Origin: JAOTYV01 sp041557595
GTDB lineage: Bacteria > Pseudomonadota > Alphaproteobacteria > UBA8366
Length of the DNA: 15,381 bases
Assembly (NCBI GenBank): GCA_041557595.1
Contig: JBFFGE010000110.1
Coordinates: forward strand, 1 to 15,381
Direction: 5' to 3'
This document shows, piece by piece, positions 8,341 through 14,625 of the stretch. The number at the start of each line of letters is the position of its first letter. Position 1 is the stretch's first letter. Below the pieces are notes generated by a model. The model searched no databases, was not told the origin of the DNA, and saw nothing but the letters and a program-made list of their open reading frames with translations. A program made the position numbers and the translations under genes.

Positions 8341-9712
8341 GCTCCCCCAGGGTGACCGGCTTGATCGGCGGGCGGATGTTGTAATAGCCGATCTCGGCCA
8401 CCGGCTTGCCGCGCGCCCCGGCGATCACTTCGGCCACCGTGAGGCCGCAGAGCCGTCCCTGGCACGGCCCCATGCCGCAGCGCATATAGGCCTTGAGCTG
8501 GTTCGGCCCGGTCGCGCCCAGCTTGACGCCCTCGCGCAACTGCCCGGCCGTGACTTCCTCGCAGCGGCAGATCACGGTGGCGTCGTCGCGCGGCGCCAGG
8601 ATTTCCGGGTTGGGTCGGAAAAGGCGGTCGAGCAAGGGGCGGACCGCCAGATGGCGCGACCGTTCCGCCTGCCAGGACTGCGCCCGTGTGTCGCGTTCGC
8701 CGGACGACATGATGCCGATCCGGTGGGCAATTCCGAGCGCGGCCAGCCGTCCCGCGACCGCGGCCGCTCCCGCGCCGCCGATGCCGCCGCCATCCCCGGC
8801 GACGCTGATGCCGTCGACCGACGTGCCGCCCCAGGCGTCCAGCACCGGCCGCCAAAAGCGCTGATCCTCGACCCATTCATGATCGCAGCCGAGCTGCCGA
8901 GTAATCTGGACGTGCGGCACCACGCCCTCATGCAGCAGCAGGACATCCGCATCGATCGACCGGCGCTTGCCCGCGTCGAGAAACGTCACCCGCTCGAGCC
9001 GGCCGTCCCCTTCGGCGGCCAGGCCGCGGATGCCCGTATGCCAGGGCATACCCGTCGCGCGCACCCGGCTGCGCATGTCCAATCCCTTGCGCAGGTATTC
9101 CGGCGCCTTGAGCGCGCCGATCGCGGCGCCGAATGCACCGAGATACGCGCCGGGCTTGGTGGTCTCCAGCAACGCGGTCAATTCCGCACCCGCCGCCGCC
9201 AATTGTTGCGCGACCAGCAGCAGCAACGGCCCGCTGCCGGCGATTACGACGCGGCCCTCGGGAATCATGGCCGAGCCCTTCAGCACGGTCTGCGCCGCGC
9301 CCGCGCTCATCACGCCCGGCAGCGTCCAGCCGGGGATCGGCACCGGCCGCTCCAGCGCGCCGGTCGCGATCAGGACGTGTCGGCCCCGGATCGACGACGC
9401 CTTGCCGTCGCAGGAGATCGAGACCGCACCATCGGCGCCGACCTGCCAGACCGTGGTGCCGGGCCGGTAGTCGACACTGGAGGCTGCGAACTCCTTCGCC
9501 AGGACGTGTCCGCGCCCATAATCCTCGCCCAGTATTTCGAGCAGGTGCAGATTCTTGTCGGCGTTTTCCGAGATATTCCTATAAATCTGACCGCCGCAGC
9601 GCGCCTGCTCGTCCAGCACCGTCACGGTAAGACCCAGCGTCGATGCCGTCGCCGCGGCCGCCATGCCGGCCGGGCCGGCGCCGATGACGATAAGATCGGT
9701 GTCGTCGCTCAT
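8321..9712 (-). CDS. FAD/NAD(P)-binding oxidoreductase with BFD-type 2Fe-2S domain (HcnB/OoxA-like subunit)
   Basis: A 463-residue flavoprotein, the large subunit of a heterotrimeric dehydrogenase of the HcnABC, opine-oxidase or D-hydroxyproline-dehydrogenase type. Residues 8-16 carry the FAD site VIGAGPAGM. CGGQIYRNI (~39-47) is characteristic. IATGALERPVPIPGW (115-129) and the second dinucleotide fold VVIAGSGPLLLLVAQ follow, and VAGDGGGIGGAGAAAV lies near 304. The C-terminal BFD-like [2Fe-2S] domain uses C382, C384, C417 and C422 (ICRCEEVT and GMGPCQGRLCG). The frame runs upstream to 9841, but the extra residues overlap the 2Fe-2S gene and are unlike the family; ATG 9712 is the start. Its ATGA overlaps the stop of the preceding gene. 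The electron acceptor is probably a quinone or cytochrome; the substrate is unknown. Confidence 0.93.
   Translation of the reverse strand: MSDDTDLIVIGAGPAGMAAAATASTLGLTVTVLDEQARCGGQIYRNISENADKNLHLLEILGEDYGRGHVLAKEFAASSVDYRPGTTVWQVGADGAVSISCDGKASSIRGRHVLIATGALERPVPIPGWTLPGVMSAGAAQTVLKGSAMIPEGRVVIAGSGPLLLLVAQQLAAAGAELTALLETTKPGAYLGAFGAAIGALKAPEYLRKGLDMRSRVRATGMPWHTGIRGLAAEGDGRLERVTFLDAGKRRSIDADVLLLHEGVVPHVQITRQLGCDHEWVEDQRFWRPVLDAWGGTSVDGISVAGDGGGIGGAGAAAVAGRLAALGIAHRIGIMSSGERDTRAQSWQAERSRHLAVRPLLDRLFRPNPEILAPRDDATVICRCEEVTAGQLREGVKLGATGPNQLKAYMRCGMGPCQGRLCGLTVAEVIAGARGKPVAEIGYYNIRPPIKPVTLGELAALDG
9709..9712 (-). promoter_or_regulatory. ATGA stop/start overlap coupling 2Fe-2S and FAD subunits
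   Basis: The TGA of the 2Fe-2S gene (9711-9709) and the ATG of the FAD gene (9712-9710) share two bases. This 4-base overlap normally means re-initiation by the same ribosome, which suits subunits made in fixed ratio. Confidence 0.85.
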
Positions 9713-10005
9713 TCCGCAGCCTCCCGGATGCCGATCTGGCGACGCACGATCATGCCGTCTTCGACCGTCACGAGGCATGCCTGCCGGTTGGGCACGCCGT
9801 CGATTTCCATCAGGCAATCGAAGCACACCCCCATCATGCAATACGGCAGCCGCGCGCTGCCGCTGACCGGCGTGGTTCGGGTGTGGCCCGGTTCGGCGGC
9901 CAGCACCGCGGCCGCCACGGTGTCGCCGACGCGCGCCTCGATCCTCCGGCCATCGAAGTCGAGTATCACGGTTTCGGCAGGGGCGTCAGGCAGCCGCTTG
10001 AACAT
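9709..10005 (-). CDS. Small (2Fe-2S)-binding subunit, HcnA-like
   Basis: A 98-residue ferredoxin-like subunit. Four cysteines fit the plant-type 2Fe-2S pattern: C56, C61, C64 and C77 in PYCMMGVCFDC and NRQACLV. FKRLPD at the start, VSGSARLPYC in the middle, and EDGMIVRRQ near the end are standard for HcnA and the gamma subunits of opine oxidase and hydroxyproline dehydrogenase. It relays electrons between the two flavoprotein subunits encoded on either side. The frame is open to 10074, but ATG 10005 is chosen because AGGAGG lies at 10010-10015 and the family starts here. Its first 20 bases overlap the end of the DAO gene, and its stop overlaps the FAD gene start, so the three are made as one unit. 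Confidence 0.93.
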   Translation of the reverse strand: MFKRLPDAPAETVILDFDGRRIEARVGDTVAAAVLAAEPGHTRTTPVSGSARLPYCMMGVCFDCLMEIDGVPNRQACLVTVEDGMIVRRQIGIREAAE

Positions 10006-11107
10006 CGAACCTCCTGGCACTGAACCGCTCGAAGCCCGGCTGGGCCTCGCCCGTGGCGATCCATTTTGCGACATGCCGGGCGTTGGCCGCGCCCAGCGTC
10101 ACGCCGCTATGCGACGTCGCCACAAAGGCGCCGGGATGCGATTCGGATTCGTCGTAGATCGCCGCGCCATCCGGCGTCAGCACGCGGATGCAGCCCCAAT
10201 TGCGCACCAACCGAACGCCGGCGAGCTGCGGAAAGAACTGCACCGCCCGGCGGGCCATCCGGCGCACCGCGGCCAGCGTCGTGCCGTCGTCGTATTGCAC
10301 GTCTTCCTTGGAATTGCCGATCTGGATGGTGCCTTCATTGGTCTGCCGCACCGCCGATATGCAGGCGGGCAACATCGGCGCGATGCGCTCGCTGATCAGC
10401 ACCTGCCCCCGTTGCGGCCGAATCGGGATCGACAACCCGACCATCTCGCCGAGACGGGGCGCGCCATGGCCCGCCGCGAGCAGGATCTTCGGCGCGGTAA
10501 TCCGGCCGGAAGCGGTCTCCGCGACAAAGGCGCCGCCATCATAACGGATCGTCTCCACCCGCGCCTCCGTAAGATAGCGTCCGCCCCGTTTGGTGAAACC
10601 GCTGTGCAGGGCGCGCAACATCAGCAGCGGATTGACGTCGCCGTCATGGGGACAGAAGGACGCGCCCGCCAGCTCGTCCCCCAGCCGCACGCCCGGCAGC
10701 ATCTTCTGAATCTCGGCGCGGTCGATGATTTCGCAGTCGAAACCCTCCGGGCCCGCCTGATTGCGCATCTTTTCGATGAAGCGCTTGCGCTCCTCGACCT
10801 CGGCCTCGCCCAATTGAAGTTCCAGCCCACCACCGCCCCGATGGGCCACATCGATGCCCGTTTCGGACCGCAGCTCGGCCGCGAAATCGTGCCACAGATG
10901 GGCGGATTCCCGGCTCCACTCCTGATAGCATTGAACGCCGAGCCCCTTGGACTGCGTCCACACCAGCCCGAAATTGCCGCGGGCCGCGCGGAGCGCCACG
11001 TCGCCCTCGTCCAGCATGACGACGTCCAGGCCCTGCGCCACCAGGCCATAGCCGATGGCCGATCCGAACATGCCGCCGCCTACGACAATGACGTCCGCAG
11101 TCTGCAT
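9986..11107 (-). CDS. DAO-type FAD-dependent oxidoreductase (HcnC/OoxB-like catalytic subunit)
   Basis: A 373-residue D-amino-acid-oxidase-family flavoprotein, expected to be the substrate-oxidising subunit of the trimer. It begins with ADVIVVGGGMFGSAIGYGL (G10-x-G12-x-x-G15 for FAD binding) and the acidic strand end VVMLDEGD. RGNFGLVWTQSKGLG (~43-57) is typical of this clade. CPHDGDVNPLLMLRAL, ILLAAGHGAPRLGEMVGL, IPIRPQRGQVLISER and IQIGNSKEDV follow. The C-terminal FAD box is SHSGVTLGAANARHVAKWI. GGAGGA at 11115-11120 supports ATG 11107. Known relatives oxidise glycine (HCN synthase), opines, D-hydroxyproline or related secondary amines; the substrate here is not readable. It is 33 bases behind the OGT-like gene, so it may have its own promoter or belong to a longer run. 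Confidence 0.92.
   Translation of the reverse strand: MQTADVIVVGGGMFGSAIGYGLVAQGLDVVMLDEGDVALRAARGNFGLVWTQSKGLGVQCYQEWSRESAHLWHDFAAELRSETGIDVAHRGGGGLELQLGEAEVEERKRFIEKMRNQAGPEGFDCEIIDRAEIQKMLPGVRLGDELAGASFCPHDGDVNPLLMLRALHSGFTKRGGRYLTEARVETIRYDGGAFVAETASGRITAPKILLAAGHGAPRLGEMVGLSIPIRPQRGQVLISERIAPMLPACISAVRQTNEGTIQIGNSKEDVQYDDGTTLAAVRRMARRAVQFFPQLAGVRLVRNWGCIRVLTPDGAAIYDESESHPGAFVATSHSGVTLGAANARHVAKWIATGEAQPGFERFSARRFDVQAAA
10010..10015 (-). promoter_or_regulatory. Ribosome binding site that fixes the 2Fe-2S subunit start
   Basis: A perfect AGGAGG on the minus strand, 4 bases before ATG 10005 and embedded in the last codons of the DAO-type gene. It rules out the longer reading from 10074. 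Confidence 0.8.
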
Positions 11108-11140
11108 CTCGCGTTCCTCCCTCTCCGGCCGACGCCGTTA

Positions 11141-13189
11141 CTATAGCGCCGATGCCGCAGATGCGGCCATCCCCGCCAGTGCGGTTTCCCATTTCTGCGT
11201 GAAAGCCTTCGCATCGGTGAGCCGGGATGCGGCGAGTTGGGCCCGCAATGCCAACCGCGCCGGACGGTCCCCGGCCAGACGCAGCGCGATTGCGACATAC
11301 TCGGCCGGCGTCTCGCCAACCCAATCGCCGCGGCCGATCTGGTGCAGCAGGCTGACCCCCACCCGCCCCGCATGGAGGCGCCCGGCCAGCGCGACCACCG
11401 GCACGCCCATCCAGAGCGCCTCGACCGTCGTCGTCGTGCCGTTATACGGAAAGGTGTCGAGCGCCACGTCCACATCGTTATAGAGCGAAAGATGATCCCG
11501 CCGATCCGGCAGACGGGCATGCAAAATAAGCCGGTCCGCGCCGATGCCGTGCCGGCCGAACACGCCGAGAATTCGCTGCCGCACGCCATCGTCGGCGAGC
11601 TGGCGCGATTTGAGCAGCAGGCGCGATCCGGGTGCCCGAACGAGAATCTCGCACCACAGGGCAATCGCCGCGTCCGTCACTTTCGACAGATTGTTGAAGG
11701 ACCCGAATGTCAGCGGCCGGTCCATTGGCCGTTCGACCGGATCGGGCGCATCCGCCGGCGGGCGGTAACACAGGAAGCCGCCCGGCAGCCGCAGCAGCCG
11801 TTCGCTATGAAACCGGTCGGTTTCGCCCGGCGGATCGGCCCAGGCGTCGGTCACCCGGTAATCCATCGATTTGAGGCCGGTTGTCGCGGGATAGCCGATC
11901 CAGGTGACCTGGACCGGCGTGGGCCGATGGCCATACAGGCGCAGCCGGTTGTTGCCCGTATGGCCGCTGAGATCGACCAGAACCTGAATACCGTCATCCC
12001 GGACCTGCCGGCAGAGCGCGGCGTTGTCCAGGGCGGCGACATCGCGCCACTGGGCGGCCAGACCGCGCAACCGCGCCGTCGTCTCGTCCGGCTCGGTGAC
12101 ATCCGAGTAACAGGTGACATGGACCCGGTCCGGATCATGCGCCGCCAGCACCGGTTCGATGAAATAGGCCACCGAATGGGTCCAGAAGTCGGGCGAGACA
12201 TACCCGATCCGGATCGGTCCCTCGGTCTTTCCGATTTCCGGTACCGGTTCTATCGGCGATGTTTCATGTCGTCGCGCCCAGTCGCGATGCTGCCCCAGCA
12301 GGCTCTGCCCCTCGATCGCCGAATCGTAGGAGAGGCACATCAGATAGTTGGAATACGCCGCGGCATCGTCCGGCCGCGCCATCAGGGCGGCCTGGTAGGC
12401 GGCGCGGGCCTCGGCCAACAGACCTTGATCCTTCAGGACAATGCCGAGATTGTTATGCGCGGCCGCGTTTTTCGGCGCGATGGCGAGTGCTGCGCGATGC
12501 GCCGCCGCCGCCTCGGTCAGCCGACCCTGCGCCGCCAGCGCCGCGCCCCGATGGGTATGGGCCAGCGCATCGTCCGGCCGCAGCGCAATCACCCTGTCGA
12601 ACGCCTTGATCGCCGTCTCCTGATTGCCCGCCGACTGTAGAAGGACACCGAGATTGCCCAAGGCTTCCGGGTAATCCGGCCTGATCTCCAGCGCCTTTGC
12701 ATAGGCGTCGACCGCGTCCTGAAGCCGCCCCGCGCCGCGCAGCGCGTTGCCCATATTGTTATGAATTTCAGGGATGTCCGAGCGTAAGTTGACAGCGCGC
12801 TCGAATCTTTCGACCGCCGCCTCGAACCTGCCCGCGCGGGTCAGCGCATTGCCGTACTCGTTCTGCAGGATGGCGTTGTTGGGACGGGCCGCCGCAGCGG
12901 CGGCATAGGCGTCGAGCGCGCCCGCAACGTCGTTCTTGGCCCACAGGATGGCGCCGAGATGCGCCCATGTCACAGCATCATCCGGCGCCGCATCCAGGGC
13001 CTGGCGCGCGTGCCGTTCCGCTTCCGCCATTGCGCCCCGCCGCCGCAGGAGCGGCGCCAGCAGGGCATGCGCGGACCCGTCGCGATCTTCCGCAAGTGCG
13101 CGCTTCGCCAGGGATTCGGCCCGGCCGTGGTCCCCGTCGCCCAATGCGGCGCGCGCCTGATCCAGTAACGATGGGGACGGCGATTCCAC
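11141..13189 (-). CDS. TPR protein with O-GlcNAc transferase (SPINDLY/GT41) domain
   Basis: A 682-residue protein. Residues 1 to ~290 are tandem tetratricopeptide repeats (about eight, for example GNALRGAGRLQDAVDAYAKA and NNLGIVLKDQGLLAEARAAY). Residues ~325-675 are a GT41 glycosyltransferase domain: RIGYVSPDFWTHSVAYF (327-343; H338), VDLSGHTGNNRLRLY (405-419; H410), PTPVQVTWIGYPATTG (423-438), FGSFNNLSKV (495-504; K503 matches the UDP-binding lysine of human OGT), and DTFPYNGTTTTVEALWMGVP (578-597). The TPR half usually binds the acceptor protein and the C-terminal half uses UDP-GlcNAc or GDP-fucose. Bacterial members often modify surface or motility proteins, but no partner is visible here. 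There is no signal peptide. The start is GTG at 13189 with only a weak GGGAA upstream; the next ATG is codon 54, inside the repeats. It lies 19 bases behind the DUF3572 gene. Confidence 0.93.
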   Translation of the reverse strand: MESPSPSLLDQARAALGDGDHGRAESLAKRALAEDRDGSAHALLAPLLRRRGAMAEAERHARQALDAAPDDAVTWAHLGAILWAKNDVAGALDAYAAAAAARPNNAILQNEYGNALTRAGRFEAAVERFERAVNLRSDIPEIHNNMGNALRGAGRLQDAVDAYAKALEIRPDYPEALGNLGVLLQSAGNQETAIKAFDRVIALRPDDALAHTHRGAALAAQGRLTEAAAAHRAALAIAPKNAAAHNNLGIVLKDQGLLAEARAAYQAALMARPDDAAAYSNYLMCLSYDSAIEGQSLLGQHRDWARRHETSPIEPVPEIGKTEGPIRIGYVSPDFWTHSVAYFIEPVLAAHDPDRVHVTCYSDVTEPDETTARLRGLAAQWRDVAALDNAALCRQVRDDGIQVLVDLSGHTGNNRLRLYGHRPTPVQVTWIGYPATTGLKSMDYRVTDAWADPPGETDRFHSERLLRLPGGFLCYRPPADAPDPVERPMDRPLTFGSFNNLSKVTDAAIALWCEILVRAPGSRLLLKSRQLADDGVRQRILGVFGRHGIGADRLILHARLPDRRDHLSLYNDVDVALDTFPYNGTTTTVEALWMGVPVVALAGRLHAGRVGVSLLHQIGRGDWVGETPAEYVAIALRLAGDRPARLALRAQLAASRLTDAKAFTQKWETALAGMAASAASAL

Positions 13190-13208
13190 GGGATGCGATT
13201 CCCGGTCC

Positions 13209-13484
13209 CTAATATTCGGACATGCCGGGGAAACGGCTGCGCGCCTTCATGACGGACTCCGGCGCAATGGCGACTTCCTCCGCAAATTCCAACAGCAGCG
13301 GTTCGTCGGACAAGAGATGATCCAGCACACCGGACAAGAAGCCGGCTTCCTGGGCGCGCGCCTTGACATCCTCGATCGTCAATCCGGTCAGCATCAAGAA
13401 CCGCTGCAACCGCTCCTCGTCTCCGGCGAGATAGGCCAAGGCCTGCAGCGCGACCGTTTCCGCCTGGTCGTTATCCTTCAACAT
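13209..13484 (-). CDS. DUF3572 family protein
   Basis: A 91-residue all-helical acidic protein of a family of unknown function that I know from Alphaproteobacteria. Recognisable boxes are AETVALQALAYLAGDEERLQ, RFLMLTGLTIEDVKARA, GVLDHLLSDEPLLLEFAEE and IAPESVMKARSRFPG. I chose ATG 13484 (MLKDNDQAETV) because homologues start a few residues before the AETxALQAL box and a G-run precedes it at proper distance. An upstream ATG at 13532 would add 16 residues and leave only 27 bases to the divergent gene; it cannot be excluded. It is the first gene of the minus-strand run, followed 19 bases later by the OGT-like gene. No function can be assigned. Confidence 0.85.
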   Translation of the reverse strand: MLKDNDQAETVALQALAYLAGDEERLQRFLMLTGLTIEDVKARAQEAGFLSGVLDHLLSDEPLLLEFAEEVAIAPESVMKARSRFPGMSEY

Positions 13485-13559
13485 CACGATGACCCCCGCG
13501 CCGATCCGCGCTATATCTACACCGTCCGACATTGCCACCAACCCAAACGAAAGTCATCC
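13485..13559. promoter_or_regulatory. Divergent promoter region between DUF3572 and YhbW-like genes
   Basis: 75 bases between the two divergent starts, assuming the shorter DUF3572 reading. It contains the AT-rich motif TATATCTA (around 13511-13518), the only stretch here resembling -10 elements on either strand. Two promoters would have to overlap, so the two transcription units may be co-regulated. Inference from layout. Confidence 0.3.
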
Positions 13560-14618
13560 ATGAGCCAGACGGGCAAGAGCCAGACCGGAAAATTGCGCTT
13601 GAGCGTGCTCGACCAATCGCCGATCCGCGCCGGCGGTACGCCATCGGACGCGCTGCACGAGACCATCCAGCTCGCACAATTCGCCGAGACGCTGGGATAT
13701 CACCGGTATTGGCTGGCCGAACATCACAGCAGCGACGGGCTTGCCGGCCCCTCGCCGGAAATCATGGTAACCCGGGTGGCGGCGGAAACCTCGACTATTC
13801 GGGTCGGCACCGGCGGCGTCATGCTGCCGCATTACAGCCCCTACAAGGTGGCGGAAACCTTCCGCGTCCTGGAAACGCTGTATCCCGGCCGAATCGATCT
13901 GGGCATCGGCCGCGCGCCCGGCAGCGATTTTCCCACGTCGCGGGCGCTGGCCTATGGCTCACCGGTCGGCGCCGAGTATTTCCCGAACATGATCCAGGAT
14001 CTGGATGCGTTCCTGCACGATCTGCTGCCGGTCGACCATCCCTTCGCCAAGGTGCGTGCGACGCCCAAGACCGAGTCCGCGCCGCCGATCTGGCTGCTTG
14101 GGTCCAGCGACTATAGCGGGGCCTACGCGGCGCATTTTGGGCTCGCCTTTTCCTTCGCCCATTTCATCAACCCGGTCGGCGGCGAAACGGTTGTGCGATC
14201 CTATCTCGAGAAATTCGAGCCGTCGCGCGGCGTCGACGCACCGACGGCCAATATCGGCGTTTTCGTGGTCTGCGCCGACACCGAGGAAGAGGCCGAAAAG
14301 ATCACGGCGACCCGCGATTTGCAGCGGCTGCGCGCCGATCAGGGCTATCACGGGCCGATGCCGTCGGTCGAAGAGGCGCTCGCCACGGAATATTCCGACG
14401 CTGAAAAAGCGCGCATCCGGCACAATCGCGAACGCACCGTGCTCGGCGATCCCGAGCAGGTCAAGGCGACGCTGCTCGGTCTCGCCGACCGATACGGCGT
14501 CGACGAAATCGTCGTCATCACCAATGTCTACGACTTCAACGCGCGCAAACGATCCTACCAGCTCCTCGCCGACGCCTTCGCGCTGACTCCCGGCAGCGTG
14601 GACGCAGCCGCCGAATAG
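13560..14618 (+). CDS. LLM-class flavin-dependent oxidoreductase, YhbW-like
   Basis: A 352-residue luciferase-like monooxygenase-family protein of the YhbW/YvbT group. Family boxes: LRLSVLDQSPIRAG (12-25), LGYHRYWLAEHHSSDGLAG (45-63), VGTGGVMLPHYSPYKVAE (82-99), YPGRIDLGIGRAPGSD (108-123) and IWLLGSSDYSGAYAAHFGL. FVVCADTEEEAE follows, and VLGDPEQVKATLLGLADRYG near the end. Members probably bind FMN, but the substrate is unknown. ATG 13560 is the natural start; a longer open frame upstream overlaps DUF3572. The Shine-Dalgarno is weak (GAAAG). Oddity: the first codons are duplicated, giving SQTGK twice before the conserved LRLSVLDQ. The tam gene follows after 7 bases, so the two are likely co-transcribed. 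Confidence 0.92.
   Translation: MSQTGKSQTGKLRLSVLDQSPIRAGGTPSDALHETIQLAQFAETLGYHRYWLAEHHSSDGLAGPSPEIMVTRVAAETSTIRVGTGGVMLPHYSPYKVAETFRVLETLYPGRIDLGIGRAPGSDFPTSRALAYGSPVGAEYFPNMIQDLDAFLHDLLPVDHPFAKVRATPKTESAPPIWLLGSSDYSGAYAAHFGLAFSFAHFINPVGGETVVRSYLEKFEPSRGVDAPTANIGVFVVCADTEEEAEKITATRDLQRLRADQGYHGPMPSVEEALATEYSDAEKARIRHNRERTVLGDPEQVKATLLGLADRYGVDEIVVITNVYDFNARKRSYQLLADAFALTPGSVDAAAE
13563..13592 (+). repeat. Tandem 15-bp duplication encoding SQTGK-SQTGK
   Basis: Two adjacent 15-base units directly after the start codon of the YhbW-like gene: AGCCAGACGGGCAAG and AGCCAGACCGGAAAA. They differ at three third-codon positions, so the peptide is preserved while the DNA has drifted. It is probably an old slip duplication. 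Confidence 0.8.
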
Positions 14619-14625
14619 CGCCGAC

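Noticed and set aside
8207..11146. A 979-codon open frame on the plus strand opposite the MATE, FAD, 2Fe-2S and DAO genes
   Set aside because: It is antisense to four genes with clear family motifs. Its protein is rich in R, A, H, P and Q with no recognisable domain, as expected from GC-biased third positions leaving the opposite strand free of stops.
11237..12640. A 467-codon plus-strand frame opposite the TPR/OGT gene, and 7093-8355 opposite MATE
   Set aside because: Composition typical of antisense shadows (R, Q, H rich) and no start signals; the opposite strand carries well-conserved protein families.
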